Part shown: piece by piece, positions 43,568 to 51,260 of the stretch
Layout of the letters: each line of letters begins with the position of its first letter
Numbering within the stretch: position 1 is the stretch's first letter
Source: Lachnospiraceae bacterium
Lineage (GTDB): Bacteria; Bacillota; Clostridia; Lachnospirales; Lachnospiraceae
Reading direction: 5' to 3'
Length of the DNA: 64,000 nt
NCBI GenBank assembly: GCA_017465845.1
Contig: JAFTVH010000058.1
Span: 1 to 64,000, forward strand
Translations under genes and position numbers: made by a program
The notes under the pieces: model-generated
What the model saw: only the letters and a program-made list of their open reading frames with translations
Told to the model about the DNA's origin: nothing
Database searches by the model: none

Positions 43568-45286
43568 ATGCTTGACTTTTTCAGGAATCTGAAATTCAGG
43601 ACAAAACTCTTCATTATCTGCCTGATGATCAGTCTGATCCCCACACTCATCCTCGGCAGCTTCTGTTACAGTCAGCTTCGCACACTGCTGACAGAAAGAG
43701 AGCGGACCGCTCTTCGCGACTCCATTATTCAAGAAAGCATTACTATTTCCTCCCAGCTGGATTCTTATGAAACGATCTCGGAATATATCGTCTGGGACAG
43801 TAATCTCATTGACGTATTAAGCAGAAAATATGATACCAACTCTCAGATGCACCGCGCCTACACGCAAACGGTGGAACCGTTCTTTTCTACCTTAAAACAC
43901 CTGTCGCCCGATATTAACGAGATTGTTATCTATACCGACCTGGAAATTTACCCAAGAAGCGGTGTTTTAGAACCCTTAAGCCGGATTGCAGAATGTTCCT
44001 GGTACTCTGAAGTCTCTGCCCGCACGAAACCATTGTGGATCTATTCCGGGGAAGATGATAAATTATTTGTCATCCATCGTTTTATTGATATTCCCAGCAA
44101 TCTCTCTGCCTATATCCAGGTATGTATAAATTACGAAAATCTGTTTTCCCGATTAAAATCCTTATTCAGTGAAGCCTATGGTATCCTGCTGCTCGACGAT
44201 GACGGCAACATGCTCTGGAATTTTCAGACAAGCGACATGGAGGCTTTTTATACTTCCGGGGAACAGCTGTCAACAGATCCCTTATCCCGACTTACCCGGT
44301 CAGACTTCATCGTTGAAAGCACCCTGGACCAGGCAAACGGATGGACCTACTATGTCTATCGGCCCACTTCCGTTGTCCTTGAATCTACATATACGACAAT
44401 ACTGGCAATCCTGTTCATTGTTATTTTCTGTGTATTCCTTGTTGTTCTTTTAAGCTACTGGTTATCTTCTTCTCTTGTACGGCCACTGGAAAATCTGGCG
44501 GCCAATATGAACCAGGTATCCCAGGGTAATTATGAGATTGCGGTCAGTTATCGTTCCCAAGATGAAGTAGGGCAGCTGATCCGAAGCTTTACTGAGATGG
44601 TACAGAAGCTGAATCATCTGATCAACGAGACACTGCAGGCTAAGATCATTCGGCAAAAGCTGGAATTCCGTGCTTTACAGGCGCAGATTAATCCTCACTT
44701 TTTATACAATACGCTCTCCCTGATCAACAGCCAGGCGATTATAGCCGGCCACCCGAAGATCGGCTTGCCCGCACGATACCTGGCCTCCTTCTACCGGACT
44801 TCGCTCAATAAAGGAAAAGACCTGATTACTGTCAAAGATGAACTGACAAATATTCAGGCCTATATCAATATTCAATTGATCATGCATTCTGATTCCTTTG
44901 ATGTGGTCTACCATATCCAGGATGAGATTCTGTCATTCATAATGCCGAATCTGATGCTGCAGCCTTTGGTGGAAAATGCGATTCTTCATGGCATTGACAG
45001 CCTGAACGGCGCCCGCCGGGGCCTCCTTAAGATCACTGCAAAAGCCTCCGGCGATACTCTTGTTTTTACCATTTCCGATAACGGACTGGGGATTCCCCAG
45101 TCCAAGCTTGCTATACTTTTAACCGAAAAGTCCAACAGTTATGGTATCGAAAATGTAAATACGCGGGCTCGGCTGCAGTATGGCAGCCGATTTGGCCTGC
45201 GCTATGACACCCAAATCGACTCAGGAACCACCGTCACGTTGACCATACCTAAGCAGGACGCGTCTGACGCTGAGCTTATTCCTTGA
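43568..45286 (+). CDS. YesM-type sensor histidine kinase
   Basis: A 572-residue membrane sensor. A first helix (about 13-32) and second (about 280-302) enclose an extracellular dCACHE-like domain. HAMP follows (about 303-355), then the kinase core with QAQINPHFLYNTLSLINS (phospho-His) and LMLQPLVENAILHG (N-box); DNGLGIP is the G1-box. It starts immediately after the regulator stop. Its last 11 bases overlap the end of the convergent permease gene at 45276, so there is no room for a terminator between them. Confidence 0.92.
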   Translation: MLDFFRNLKFRTKLFIICLMISLIPTLILGSFCYSQLRTLLTERERTALRDSIIQESITISSQLDSYETISEYIVWDSNLIDVLSRKYDTNSQMHRAYTQTVEPFFSTLKHLSPDINEIVIYTDLEIYPRSGVLEPLSRIAECSWYSEVSARTKPLWIYSGEDDKLFVIHRFIDIPSNLSAYIQVCINYENLFSRLKSLFSEAYGILLLDDDGNMLWNFQTSDMEAFYTSGEQLSTDPLSRLTRSDFIVESTLDQANGWTYYVYRPTSVVLESTYTTILAILFIVIFCVFLVVLLSYWLSSSLVRPLENLAANMNQVSQGNYEIAVSYRSQDEVGQLIRSFTEMVQKLNHLINETLQAKIIRQKLEFRALQAQINPHFLYNTLSLINSQAIIAGHPKIGLPARYLASFYRTSLNKGKDLITVKDELTNIQAYINIQLIMHSDSFDVVYHIQDEILSFIMPNLMLQPLVENAILHGIDSLNGARRGLLKITAKASGDTLVFTISDNGLGIPQSKLAILLTEKSNSYGIENVNTRARLQYGSRFGLRYDTQIDSGTTVTLTIPKQDASDAELIP

Positions 45287-46169
45287 CTGCACCAATGGTG
45301 ATGCCGGTAATCAGATATTTCTGCAATAGCGGATAGATCATCAGAAGCGGTATCATCGCGACTACGATCTTCGCAGAATCCAGACTTCTGTTGGAAAGCT
45401 GGGCGGCCTGTTCAATTTCTTCTGTGCTTGCTCCGCTTTCTACCAGCTGCTGCAGATCAACAGAGATGCTCTGAATATATGACATCAACGGATAATTTTT
45501 AACCTTTGTCATATAAATCAGACCTTTGAAATAGTCATTCCAATGATTCACGATACTGAACAATGCTACAGTAGCCAGCACCGGCTTTGAGCATGGGAGA
45601 TACACACGAAGCATGACCTGCATCGGTGTGGCTCCATCGATTACGGCTGCTTCCTCCAGCGATTTCGGTACCCCGACAAAGAAATTCTTTATCATAATTG
45701 TGTTAAAAATAGGTACTGCACCCGGCAATACCAGAGCCCATATTGAATTTAAAAGGCCCAGTTGCTTTACTACCAGATATGTGGGAATCATGCCGCCACT
45801 GAACAACATGGCAAAAACAAGAAGACCCATATATATTTTTCTTCCGCGAAACTCTTCATCCGTCTTTGACAGCGGATAAGCCATCAGCACAGACAGCGTC
45901 ATATTGATACTGAGTCCAAGCGCTACTCGTATGACAGAAGTCAGAAAAGATCTCCAAAACTGGGTATCTTCCAACAGCTTTTTATACGACTGGAAATGGA
46001 TGCCAATGGGATAGAACCCTACCTTATTCGCCGTAATCGCCCAGTTGCTGCTTAATGACAGGCATATTACGTTCCACAGAGGGAAAAAGCATATGATTCC
46101 TGCAAAAATAACCACAAAATAGGTAAGTCCGACACGAACTCGTGATCTTAAATCTGTATTTTCAATCAT
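45276..46169 (-). CDS. Carbohydrate ABC transporter permease (LplC type)
   Basis: Membrane half-channel, 297 residues and six helices. The EAA loop lies in EEAAVIDGATPMQVMLR, and the C-terminus ITGITIGAVKE is the mark of this permease group. It is 14 bases after the partner permease and ends convergent with the kinase gene. Together with its partner and binding protein it forms the second sugar importer of the window; no ATPase gene is present. Confidence 0.9.
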   Translation of the reverse strand: MIENTDLRSRVRVGLTYFVVIFAGIICFFPLWNVICLSLSSNWAITANKVGFYPIGIHFQSYKKLLEDTQFWRSFLTSVIRVALGLSINMTLSVLMAYPLSKTDEEFRGRKIYMGLLVFAMLFSGGMIPTYLVVKQLGLLNSIWALVLPGAVPIFNTIMIKNFFVGVPKSLEEAAVIDGATPMQVMLRVYLPCSKPVLATVALFSIVNHWNDYFKGLIYMTKVKNYPLMSYIQSISVDLQQLVESGASTEEIEQAAQLSNRSLDSAKIVVAMIPLLMIYPLLQKYLITGITIGAVKE

Positions 46170-46183
46170 ATCATTCCCCTTTC

Positions 46184-47113
46184 TCAGAAAACACTCCGGT
46201 TCAAAAATTTCTTAGATAATCCGTTAACGCTGAGCATGAGTACCAGACCGATGATCGATTTGAACATATCCACAGCCGTTGCAAAGCTGTACTGGCGCTG
46301 CTGCAGGCCGACACGATACACGTATGTATCAAGAATATCTCCTGTTTCATATACTCTGACAGAATATAAGTTATATACCTGGTCGAAGCCGGCGCTCAGG
46401 ACATGCCCGACATCGATTGCCAGCATCAGAATAATGATCGGGACCATGGCCGGCAATGTCACATTCCATACGCGTTGCCACCAGCTGGCTCCATCAATCG
46501 CTGCTGCCTCATGAAGGCCGGGGTCCACTGCAGTGATAGCCGCAAGATACACGATTGATCCGTATCCGAATTCTTTCCAGATACTTGTACCAATCAAAAG
46601 CCCCTGGAAATAATCATTACTTCCGATGAAATTTATTTTGTCCACCCCCAGGGAACTTAACACACTATTTACCGTTCCGTTTATGCCGAACATATAAAAT
46701 ACTACAGGTGCCAGCACTACCCAGGAGAGGAAATGGGGCAGGTACACGATTGTCTGCACGCTCTTTTTCAGCCACATCGTTTTGATCTCATTCAGCAAAA
46801 TGGCAAAAGCAACTGCCACCACCAGCTTAATTACCAGCTTACCCAGTGAAATCACAAGTGTATTCCTGATCAGTTCATAAAAATCACTGTTTGAAAACAG
46901 GCGTTCAAATTGTTTGAAGCCGACCCAATCCGAGCCGAATATCCCCTTTGCCGGTTTGAAATTCTCGAATGCCATTACCATTCCACCCATTGGTATGTAA
47001 TTAAAGATCAGTATAAAGATCATTCCCGGCAGCAACATCAGGTGAAAATAAATCTGACTGGTACGATTTCTCACATTGGCCTTTTTAGCCCTTGGCACAT
47101 TTTTATCCTTCAT
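46184..47113 (-). CDS. Carbohydrate ABC transporter permease (LplB type)
   Basis: Partner half-channel, 309 residues, six helices. Landmarks are YIPMGGMVMAFENFKPAKGI (first helix loop), GSDWVGFKQFERLF, and the EAA block around HEAAAIDGASWWQR. It follows the binding-protein gene after a G/C-rich hairpin (47141-47162) that likely lowers its expression relative to the binding protein. The gene order (SBP, LplB, LplC) differs from the first importer, where the binding protein comes last. Confidence 0.9.
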   Translation of the reverse strand: MKDKNVPRAKKANVRNRTSQIYFHLMLLPGMIFILIFNYIPMGGMVMAFENFKPAKGIFGSDWVGFKQFERLFSNSDFYELIRNTLVISLGKLVIKLVVAVAFAILLNEIKTMWLKKSVQTIVYLPHFLSWVVLAPVVFYMFGINGTVNSVLSSLGVDKINFIGSNDYFQGLLIGTSIWKEFGYGSIVYLAAITAVDPGLHEAAAIDGASWWQRVWNVTLPAMVPIIILMLAIDVGHVLSAGFDQVYNLYSVRVYETGDILDTYVYRVGLQQRQYSFATAVDMFKSIIGLVLMLSVNGLSKKFLNRSVF

Positions 47114-47140
47114 AGATGCTCCTTACTCTTTTCACAAAAG

Positions 47141-47162
47141 CGGGGGGAAAAGCTTCCCCCCG
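47141..47162 (-). terminator. Attenuating hairpin between binding protein and permeases
   Basis: GGGGGGAA and TTCCCCCC form an 8-bp stem with loop GCTT on the minus strand, followed by GCTTTTG. The T-run is short, so it is probably a partial terminator or message stabiliser that lets the binding protein exceed the permeases. Confidence 0.6.
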
Positions 47163-47182
47163 GACAAAGTATCATAGTGCAG

Positions 47183-48931
47183 TTAATTATAAAAATCCTC
47201 TAATCCATCAACGATTTCCTGACCGCCGCGCTTATTCCACTCTTCAACGAAGGTATCGAAATAGTCAACAGATTCTTCTCCGGTAACGATCTTGATCTGC
47301 ATCTCTTCACCCAGCGTCTTCAGATCTGCATAGTAAAGTGCGATTTCCTCTGTCGTAGCCGGATTCAGTAAATACTGTAACTCAAATGTTCCGCTGTCTA
47401 ACAGTTCAACCCAGGTCTTCGTGCCTAAATACTCATCGTAGCGAACTCTTTCAGCCGGGGTGGCAGTACCTGCCTCCATGGTTTCAATTGCACCTATATA
47501 TTTGAGTGCTGTCGAATCAGTAACATCTTCTTTCGCCAGCTTACCTGCCTGCCATGCCTTAACCTCGTTCACTCGTGTGGTTACCGCATCACCAAAAGTT
47601 ACGGCTATATTCAAAGGTTCATATGTGGTAAAATTGCCCGTATTCTTAATATAAACCTCATAAAAATCAGGGTAAGCCTGTGCGATTTCCTCATTGTCAA
47701 ATGCTCCCGATTGCACTTCTGTTACTAAATTATACAGCTTCATTGCCACTTCAGGATATTCACAGTCTTTTGATACCACTACATAACGGGTCTGTGAATC
47801 CTGCGCTCTATAGGTGGCTTTTCCGGTTCCGTTATCCAGACCATATGTCACAAAACGTGCATTCTCATCTGCTGTATAGGTCTCATTGAAGAACCAGTTG
47901 CACAGGTTTCTCGCACCGAATGTAATACCGGTCTGTCCATTCACAAACATTGCCTTGATATCATCCGTCTTGGTGATACCATATTGGGGATCTACCAGAC
48001 CTTTCGCATTTATGTCACTCCACCATGCCAATGCTTCCTTCATCTCAGGAGTGGTCACACCGTTAACGATGCTGCCGTCTTCCTTCTGAATCCAGGACCA
48101 GGGATAAGCGCCAAAGGAACCACATACCGGATTAATGTTATAAGAAGAAGTATTTCCGGAATTGCACACCAACGCGATACCGATCGGATTTCCGGAGTTT
48201 CCGGGATCCTTTTCCACGAATTCAGATGCTACCATTTCAAGTTCCTCTCTGGTAATCAGCATATCTCCATCCTCATCAACGGAAATGCCTAAAGTATCCA
48301 TCCAGTCCTGACGGATCCACACCAGAGTACCTGCTTCATTGGATATACGGGGCAGTGCCATGATCTTTCCATCAAATGTGGTCTTGGCAAATACATCAAA
48401 ATCGTAACCGTCCCACAATGCGTTTGATGCCTCCCCTGCATAATTCTCAACAATGTCTGTCAGGTCATAGATCAGATCTGCTTCCGCCATTTCAACCAGC
48501 TGGTCATAGTCATAGACAACCGTCACATCAGGAATCTCTCCTGCAGTTATGGCAAGACTCAATGCTGTAGTATAGTCTTTCTGATCTGTAGCCTCAATCT
48601 CACGCTCAATTTCGATATTCATTGCATCTTTGAGGTAATCCAGGATTGCATTGTCTGTAACAGTATCTCCATTTTCATCCACAGTACCATCTCGCAGCAT
48701 ATTTGCAAAAGTGATGGTAACCAACTCATCATACTTGCCAAGAGGCTCATAAGTCACCTCAGGAACAACGCTCTCACTGGAAGCACTGGCCTGAACTGAA
48801 GTACTGCTCTGCTCAGCAGTCTTGGACTGCCCGGATGTTTCTTCCGCACTATTATCACCACATGCAGCTAAAGACATCATCATTGCTGCAGAAAGAATAA
48901 ATGCCAGGCTTTGTTTCATTTTTTTACTCAT
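47183..48931 (-). CDS. Sugar ABC transporter substrate-binding lipoprotein
   Basis: A 582-residue lipoprotein. The signal peptide ends in lipobox SLAACG (Cys24), followed by a Ser/Ala/Thr-rich linker. The long binding domain has DVTVVYDYDQLVEMAEADLI, LVWIRQDWMDTLGISVDEDG (each a known block of LipO/YtcQ-type proteins) and ITREELEMVASEFV. First gene of the importer transcript. The promoter has TATAAT but a poor -35, and a perfect palindrome sits just after the start. The ligand is unknown. Confidence 0.9.
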   Translation of the reverse strand: MSKKMKQSLAFILSAAMMMSLAACGDNSAEETSGQSKTAEQSSTSVQASASSESVVPEVTYEPLGKYDELVTITFANMLRDGTVDENGDTVTDNAILDYLKDAMNIEIEREIEATDQKDYTTALSLAITAGEIPDVTVVYDYDQLVEMAEADLIYDLTDIVENYAGEASNALWDGYDFDVFAKTTFDGKIMALPRISNEAGTLVWIRQDWMDTLGISVDEDGDMLITREELEMVASEFVEKDPGNSGNPIGIALVCNSGNTSSYNINPVCGSFGAYPWSWIQKEDGSIVNGVTTPEMKEALAWWSDINAKGLVDPQYGITKTDDIKAMFVNGQTGITFGARNLCNWFFNETYTADENARFVTYGLDNGTGKATYRAQDSQTRYVVVSKDCEYPEVAMKLYNLVTEVQSGAFDNEEIAQAYPDFYEVYIKNTGNFTTYEPLNIAVTFGDAVTTRVNEVKAWQAGKLAKEDVTDSTALKYIGAIETMEAGTATPAERVRYDEYLGTKTWVELLDSGTFELQYLLNPATTEEIALYYADLKTLGEEMQIKIVTGEESVDYFDTFVEEWNKRGGQEIVDGLEDFYN

Positions 48932-48952
48932 TTTCTTTCCTCCTTATTTTGT

Positions 48953-48964
48953 AAGTGCGCACTT
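48953..48964. promoter_or_regulatory. Palindromic operator candidate AAGTGCGCACTT
   Basis: A perfect 12-bp palindrome located at about +3 to +14 relative to the predicted start of the second importer operon. The position suits a repressor or a processing site. The binding factor is unknown. Confidence 0.45.
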
Positions 48965-48973
48965 GCTATCTTG

Positions 48974-49002
48974 ATTATAAGCAATGGGTGACCAATTGTA
49001 TA
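48974..49002 (-). promoter_or_regulatory. Promoter of second sugar importer
   Basis: Minus-strand TATACA (48997-49002), a 17-base spacer and perfect TATAAT (48974-48979). The weak -35 fits activation by the AraC-type regulator encoded at 42005. Confidence 0.55.
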
Positions 49003-49040
49003 TTGTACTTTTTTCAGATTCATTTTCATTTTTCCTGAAT

Positions 49041-49218
49041 CCAGTTCAGCCAAAGAAGATATAGGCTTGAAAATCGTGCTCGCACGAATTTTCAAGCCTA
49101 TACCTTCTCTGAGGGAGCGCCATCCTATGAGCAAAAAGGAGCTGCGAAGCAGCGGAAAGCGCCGCAGGCTGCGATTAAAAGCATCTTCGATGCTTTGCGA
49201 ATGGCGCGGGCTGAACGT
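49041..49218 (+). repeat. Structured inverted-repeat element, copy B
   Basis: A 178-bp element with ends CCAGTTCAGCC and GGGCTGAACG. It holds a long hairpin (49060-49102, TATAGGCTTGAAAATC arms, tip TGCTCGCA), then GAGCGCC, ATGAGCAAAA, a GCTGCGAAGCAGC hairpin, a GCGCCGCAGGCTGCG hairpin, an extra AAAGCATCTTCGATGCTTT hairpin not found in other copies, and TTTGCGAATGGCGCG. Part order equals copies A and C. The gap 48932-49307 is filled by the importer promoter, this element and the tandem repeat after it. Confidence 0.8.
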
Positions 49219-49221
49219 CCC

Positions 49222-49295
49222 CTTTGGCGCGACTTTTCCAATGGCGCTGCTGAACGTCCTTTGGCGCGACTTTTCCAATGGCGCTGCTGAACGCC
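49222..49295 (+). repeat. 37-bp tandem duplication next to copy B
   Basis: Two 37-bp units, 49222-49258 and 49259-49295, identical except for one base near the end. Each contains GGCGCGACTTTTCC and AATGGCGCTGCTGAACG, so the unit copies the terminal part of copy B. A third partial version is the end of copy B itself (AATGGCGCGGGCTGAACG). Confidence 0.8.
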
Positions 49296-49307
49296 CCCTT
49301 TCCCCAG

Positions 49308-50090
49308 TCAAATCAACGTCCTATTCGCCTTCCTATATTCAAGAGGTGTCACCCCCACCTGCTTCTTCATCACATAAATCAGATAGCTTGCACAGTTAAA
49401 CCCGCACCTCTCTGCGATTTCCTGAACCGACAGGTCCGTATTTGCCAACAGACGGCAGGCCTCCGACACGCGAATATCCCGCAGAAACTGTGCCGGCGAT
49501 CTTCCCATGATCTGCTTAAATACTTTCTGATAAAAATTAGTACTGAGAAACATCTGCTTCGCCAGCAGTTCAGAATTAATATGCTCTGCAAAGTTCTTCT
49601 GCATATATTCTACCGTCCGGTAAATACCGTCAGTATAACCGCTGTATTCTCCCGGAGTATCATCGGTCAGCTGCACCGCGTCCATATACTCAGCCAGAAT
49701 CTCCAGCAACAGACCCTCCAGTCGAATAGACTGCTTCTCCACTTTCATATGCATATTGTAGGCATTTCTCAACAGTTCCTCCGCCCGGTCCGGATTAAGT
49801 GGCGTCAATGTATGAGGCAGTCGGTCAAGTTCTGTGGCAAGCTTCCTGTCACGGCAGGAAAAATGGATTGCCAGACAGCGATACACTCCCTTCGTATACC
49901 GCTTGACTCCCGGCTGTACAAACAACATCTGCCCGCTGCGGATGGGATACAGCTTTCCATCTATATAAGAAACCTCACCATCACACAACTGATACTCAAT
50001 TTCGTAGCTTGCCACACTCCGCAGCGGTGTGGCTGAGCTGTCGCTTTTCTGATACAGCATCGGTTTTATATTATAAAATATCAGTTCCAT
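49308..50090 (-). CDS. AraC family transcriptional regulator
   Basis: A 260-residue regulator from the ATG at 50090 (AAGGGAG upstream); eight more open codons begin with TTG and lack a site. The N-terminal cupin-like sensing domain (about 1-140) has YQLCDGEVSYIDGKLYPIR and GQMLFVQPGVKRY. The C-terminal AraC domain (about 165-260) has LLAKQMFLSTNFYQKVFKQ and VQEIAERCGFNCASYLIYV as its two helix-turn-helix blocks. It is divergent from the GH16 gene across 289 bases and may control it; it may also bind the importer to its left. Confidence 0.88.
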   Translation of the reverse strand: MELIFYNIKPMLYQKSDSSATPLRSVASYEIEYQLCDGEVSYIDGKLYPIRSGQMLFVQPGVKRYTKGVYRCLAIHFSCRDRKLATELDRLPHTLTPLNPDRAEELLRNAYNMHMKVEKQSIRLEGLLLEILAEYMDAVQLTDDTPGEYSGYTDGIYRTVEYMQKNFAEHINSELLAKQMFLSTNFYQKVFKQIMGRSPAQFLRDIRVSEACRLLANTDLSVQEIAERCGFNCASYLIYVMKKQVGVTPLEYRKANRTLI

Positions 50091-50244
50091 CTCTAATCTC
50101 CCTTCTGAATGCAACAGCTCAGCCCAACCATACGGGCTTGTCTAAGCTATTACTTCGTAATTAATTTTCTTAATTTTTAAGCAAGATATTTTAATGATTT
50201 TTCTATGTTTTCCCGATATGATTAAACAAATAATATTAATTAAT

Positions 50245-50273
50245 ACTATAACGCGATTTAAAGCAACTGTCAA
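50245..50273 (-). promoter_or_regulatory. Promoter of araC-type gene
   Basis: Minus-strand TTGACA (50268-50273), a 17-base spacer and TATAGT (50245-50250); the leader is about 145 bases. The divergent GH16 promoter is not clear, though A/T-rich TACTATAAC (50244-50252) lies on the plus strand. Confidence 0.65.
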
Positions 50274-50320
50274 ACTTTCATAAGAAAGCGAAGGCAGGTA
50301 GCAAAGCTGTAAACAGTAAC

Positions 50321-50341
50321 AGCGGATTGCGAGTATCCGCT
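50321..50341 (+). promoter_or_regulatory. Leader hairpin upstream of GH16 gene
   Basis: AGCGGAT and ATCCGCT pair around TGCGAGT. The core GCGGATTGCGA-TATCCG is shared, with one change, with the centre of the long hairpin after the ABC-F gene (27101-27115). It lies about 40 bases before the GH16 ATG. Confidence 0.45.
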
Positions 50342-50379
50342 TTACTCAAATATTTATTACAGAAAGGAATTACATCAAC

Positions 50380-51195
50380 ATGAACGAGTACAAAATTGCA
50401 AACCATGAACCCAGCTTTCTCCCTGAAGGCAAAGAATGGAGTTTAGTCTGGAGTGATGAATTTGACGGCACCGAACTGGACACCTCCAAATGGGACTATC
50501 GCCTCTCCATGATGGGCACCCCCTGGCCTGCCTGGACAGACAAGGGAGTGCATCTTGACGGCGACAGCAACGCCGTTTTCACTTTGATTGAGGAAGACGG
50601 ACGTCCCGTATCTTCTCAACTGCAGACAGGCTACAATTTTATGGATGAGCCGGTTGTCCGCACCACCTTCGGTAAAGAACATCTGCAGTGGAATATCGGC
50701 AAATTAAAGGAACAGAAATTCACCCACAAATACGGCTACTATGAGTGCCGCTGCCGGTTGCAGCAAAAAGAAGGCTGGTGGTCGGCTTTCTGGATTCAGT
50801 CTCCGATCATCGGCGCATCCCTTGACCCTACACAGACCGGTTCCGAGATTGATGTCATGGAAAGCTTCTTCCCCGGCGAGGTTCATCACCATAACGTGTT
50901 CACCGGCGGCTATGGACTGGATATGAAAAATTTCCAAGTGGGAGGTAAACTTGTGGATGAAAAAGAATTTCACCGATTTGGTGTGCTGTGGGATGAAAGC
51001 GGCTATACTTTCTATGTAGACGGTGTAGAGGACGGTCATATTGATTCTGCTGTATCCGGTTGTCCTCAGTTCATTCTGATCTCCACTGAGCCTCGTGGTT
51101 ATCGTATGGAACATCATCAGCCTACCGAGGAAGCATTTGCAGCAATTGGGGATACTTTTGTTGTGGATTATGTGAGAGTGTTTGATATGATTTAA
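50380..51195 (+). CDS. GH16 family endo-beta-glucanase
   Basis: A 271-residue glycoside hydrolase family 16 protein, likely acting on beta-1,3 or mixed-linkage glucan or a related glycan. The catalytic motif EIDVME is at 156-161 (nucleophile Glu156, acid/base Glu161). Other blocks are WSDEFDGTELDTSKWDY, KYGYYECRCRLQQKEGWWSAFW and FILISTEPRG. There is no signal peptide or anchor, so the enzyme appears cytoplasmic and may cut imported oligosaccharides. AAAGGA precedes the ATG. It is divergent from the AraC regulator, its likely controller. Confidence 0.88.
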   Translation: MNEYKIANHEPSFLPEGKEWSLVWSDEFDGTELDTSKWDYRLSMMGTPWPAWTDKGVHLDGDSNAVFTLIEEDGRPVSSQLQTGYNFMDEPVVRTTFGKEHLQWNIGKLKEQKFTHKYGYYECRCRLQQKEGWWSAFWIQSPIIGASLDPTQTGSEIDVMESFFPGEVHHHNVFTGGYGLDMKNFQVGGKLVDEKEFHRFGVLWDESGYTFYVDGVEDGHIDSAVSGCPQFILISTEPRGYRMEHHQPTEEAFAAIGDTFVVDYVRVFDMI

Positions 51196-51210
51196 AATTA
51201 TCGTCAGAAA

Positions 51211-51246
51211 TACCCCCATAGACCGGAAAATCTGTCCATGGGGGTA
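51211..51246 (+). terminator. Intrinsic terminator between GH16 and AAA genes
   Basis: TACCCCCAT and ATGGGGGTA form a stem with an inner GAC/GTC pair, followed on the plus strand by CCTGCCATTTTTT. It ends the GH16 transcript and may also serve the convergent gene. Confidence 0.7.
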
Positions 51247-51260
51247 CCTGCCATTTTTTC

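Noticed and set aside
49222..49295. 37-bp repeats that could suggest CRISPR repeats
   Set aside because: Two directly adjacent copies without spacers and no cas genes; they duplicate the end of a repeat element.
50112..50319. A further copy of the structured inverted-repeat family around the araC promoter
   Set aside because: GCAACAGCTCAGCC and GTAAACAGTAAC resemble the ends, but the interior has none of the hairpins and contains a working-looking promoter.
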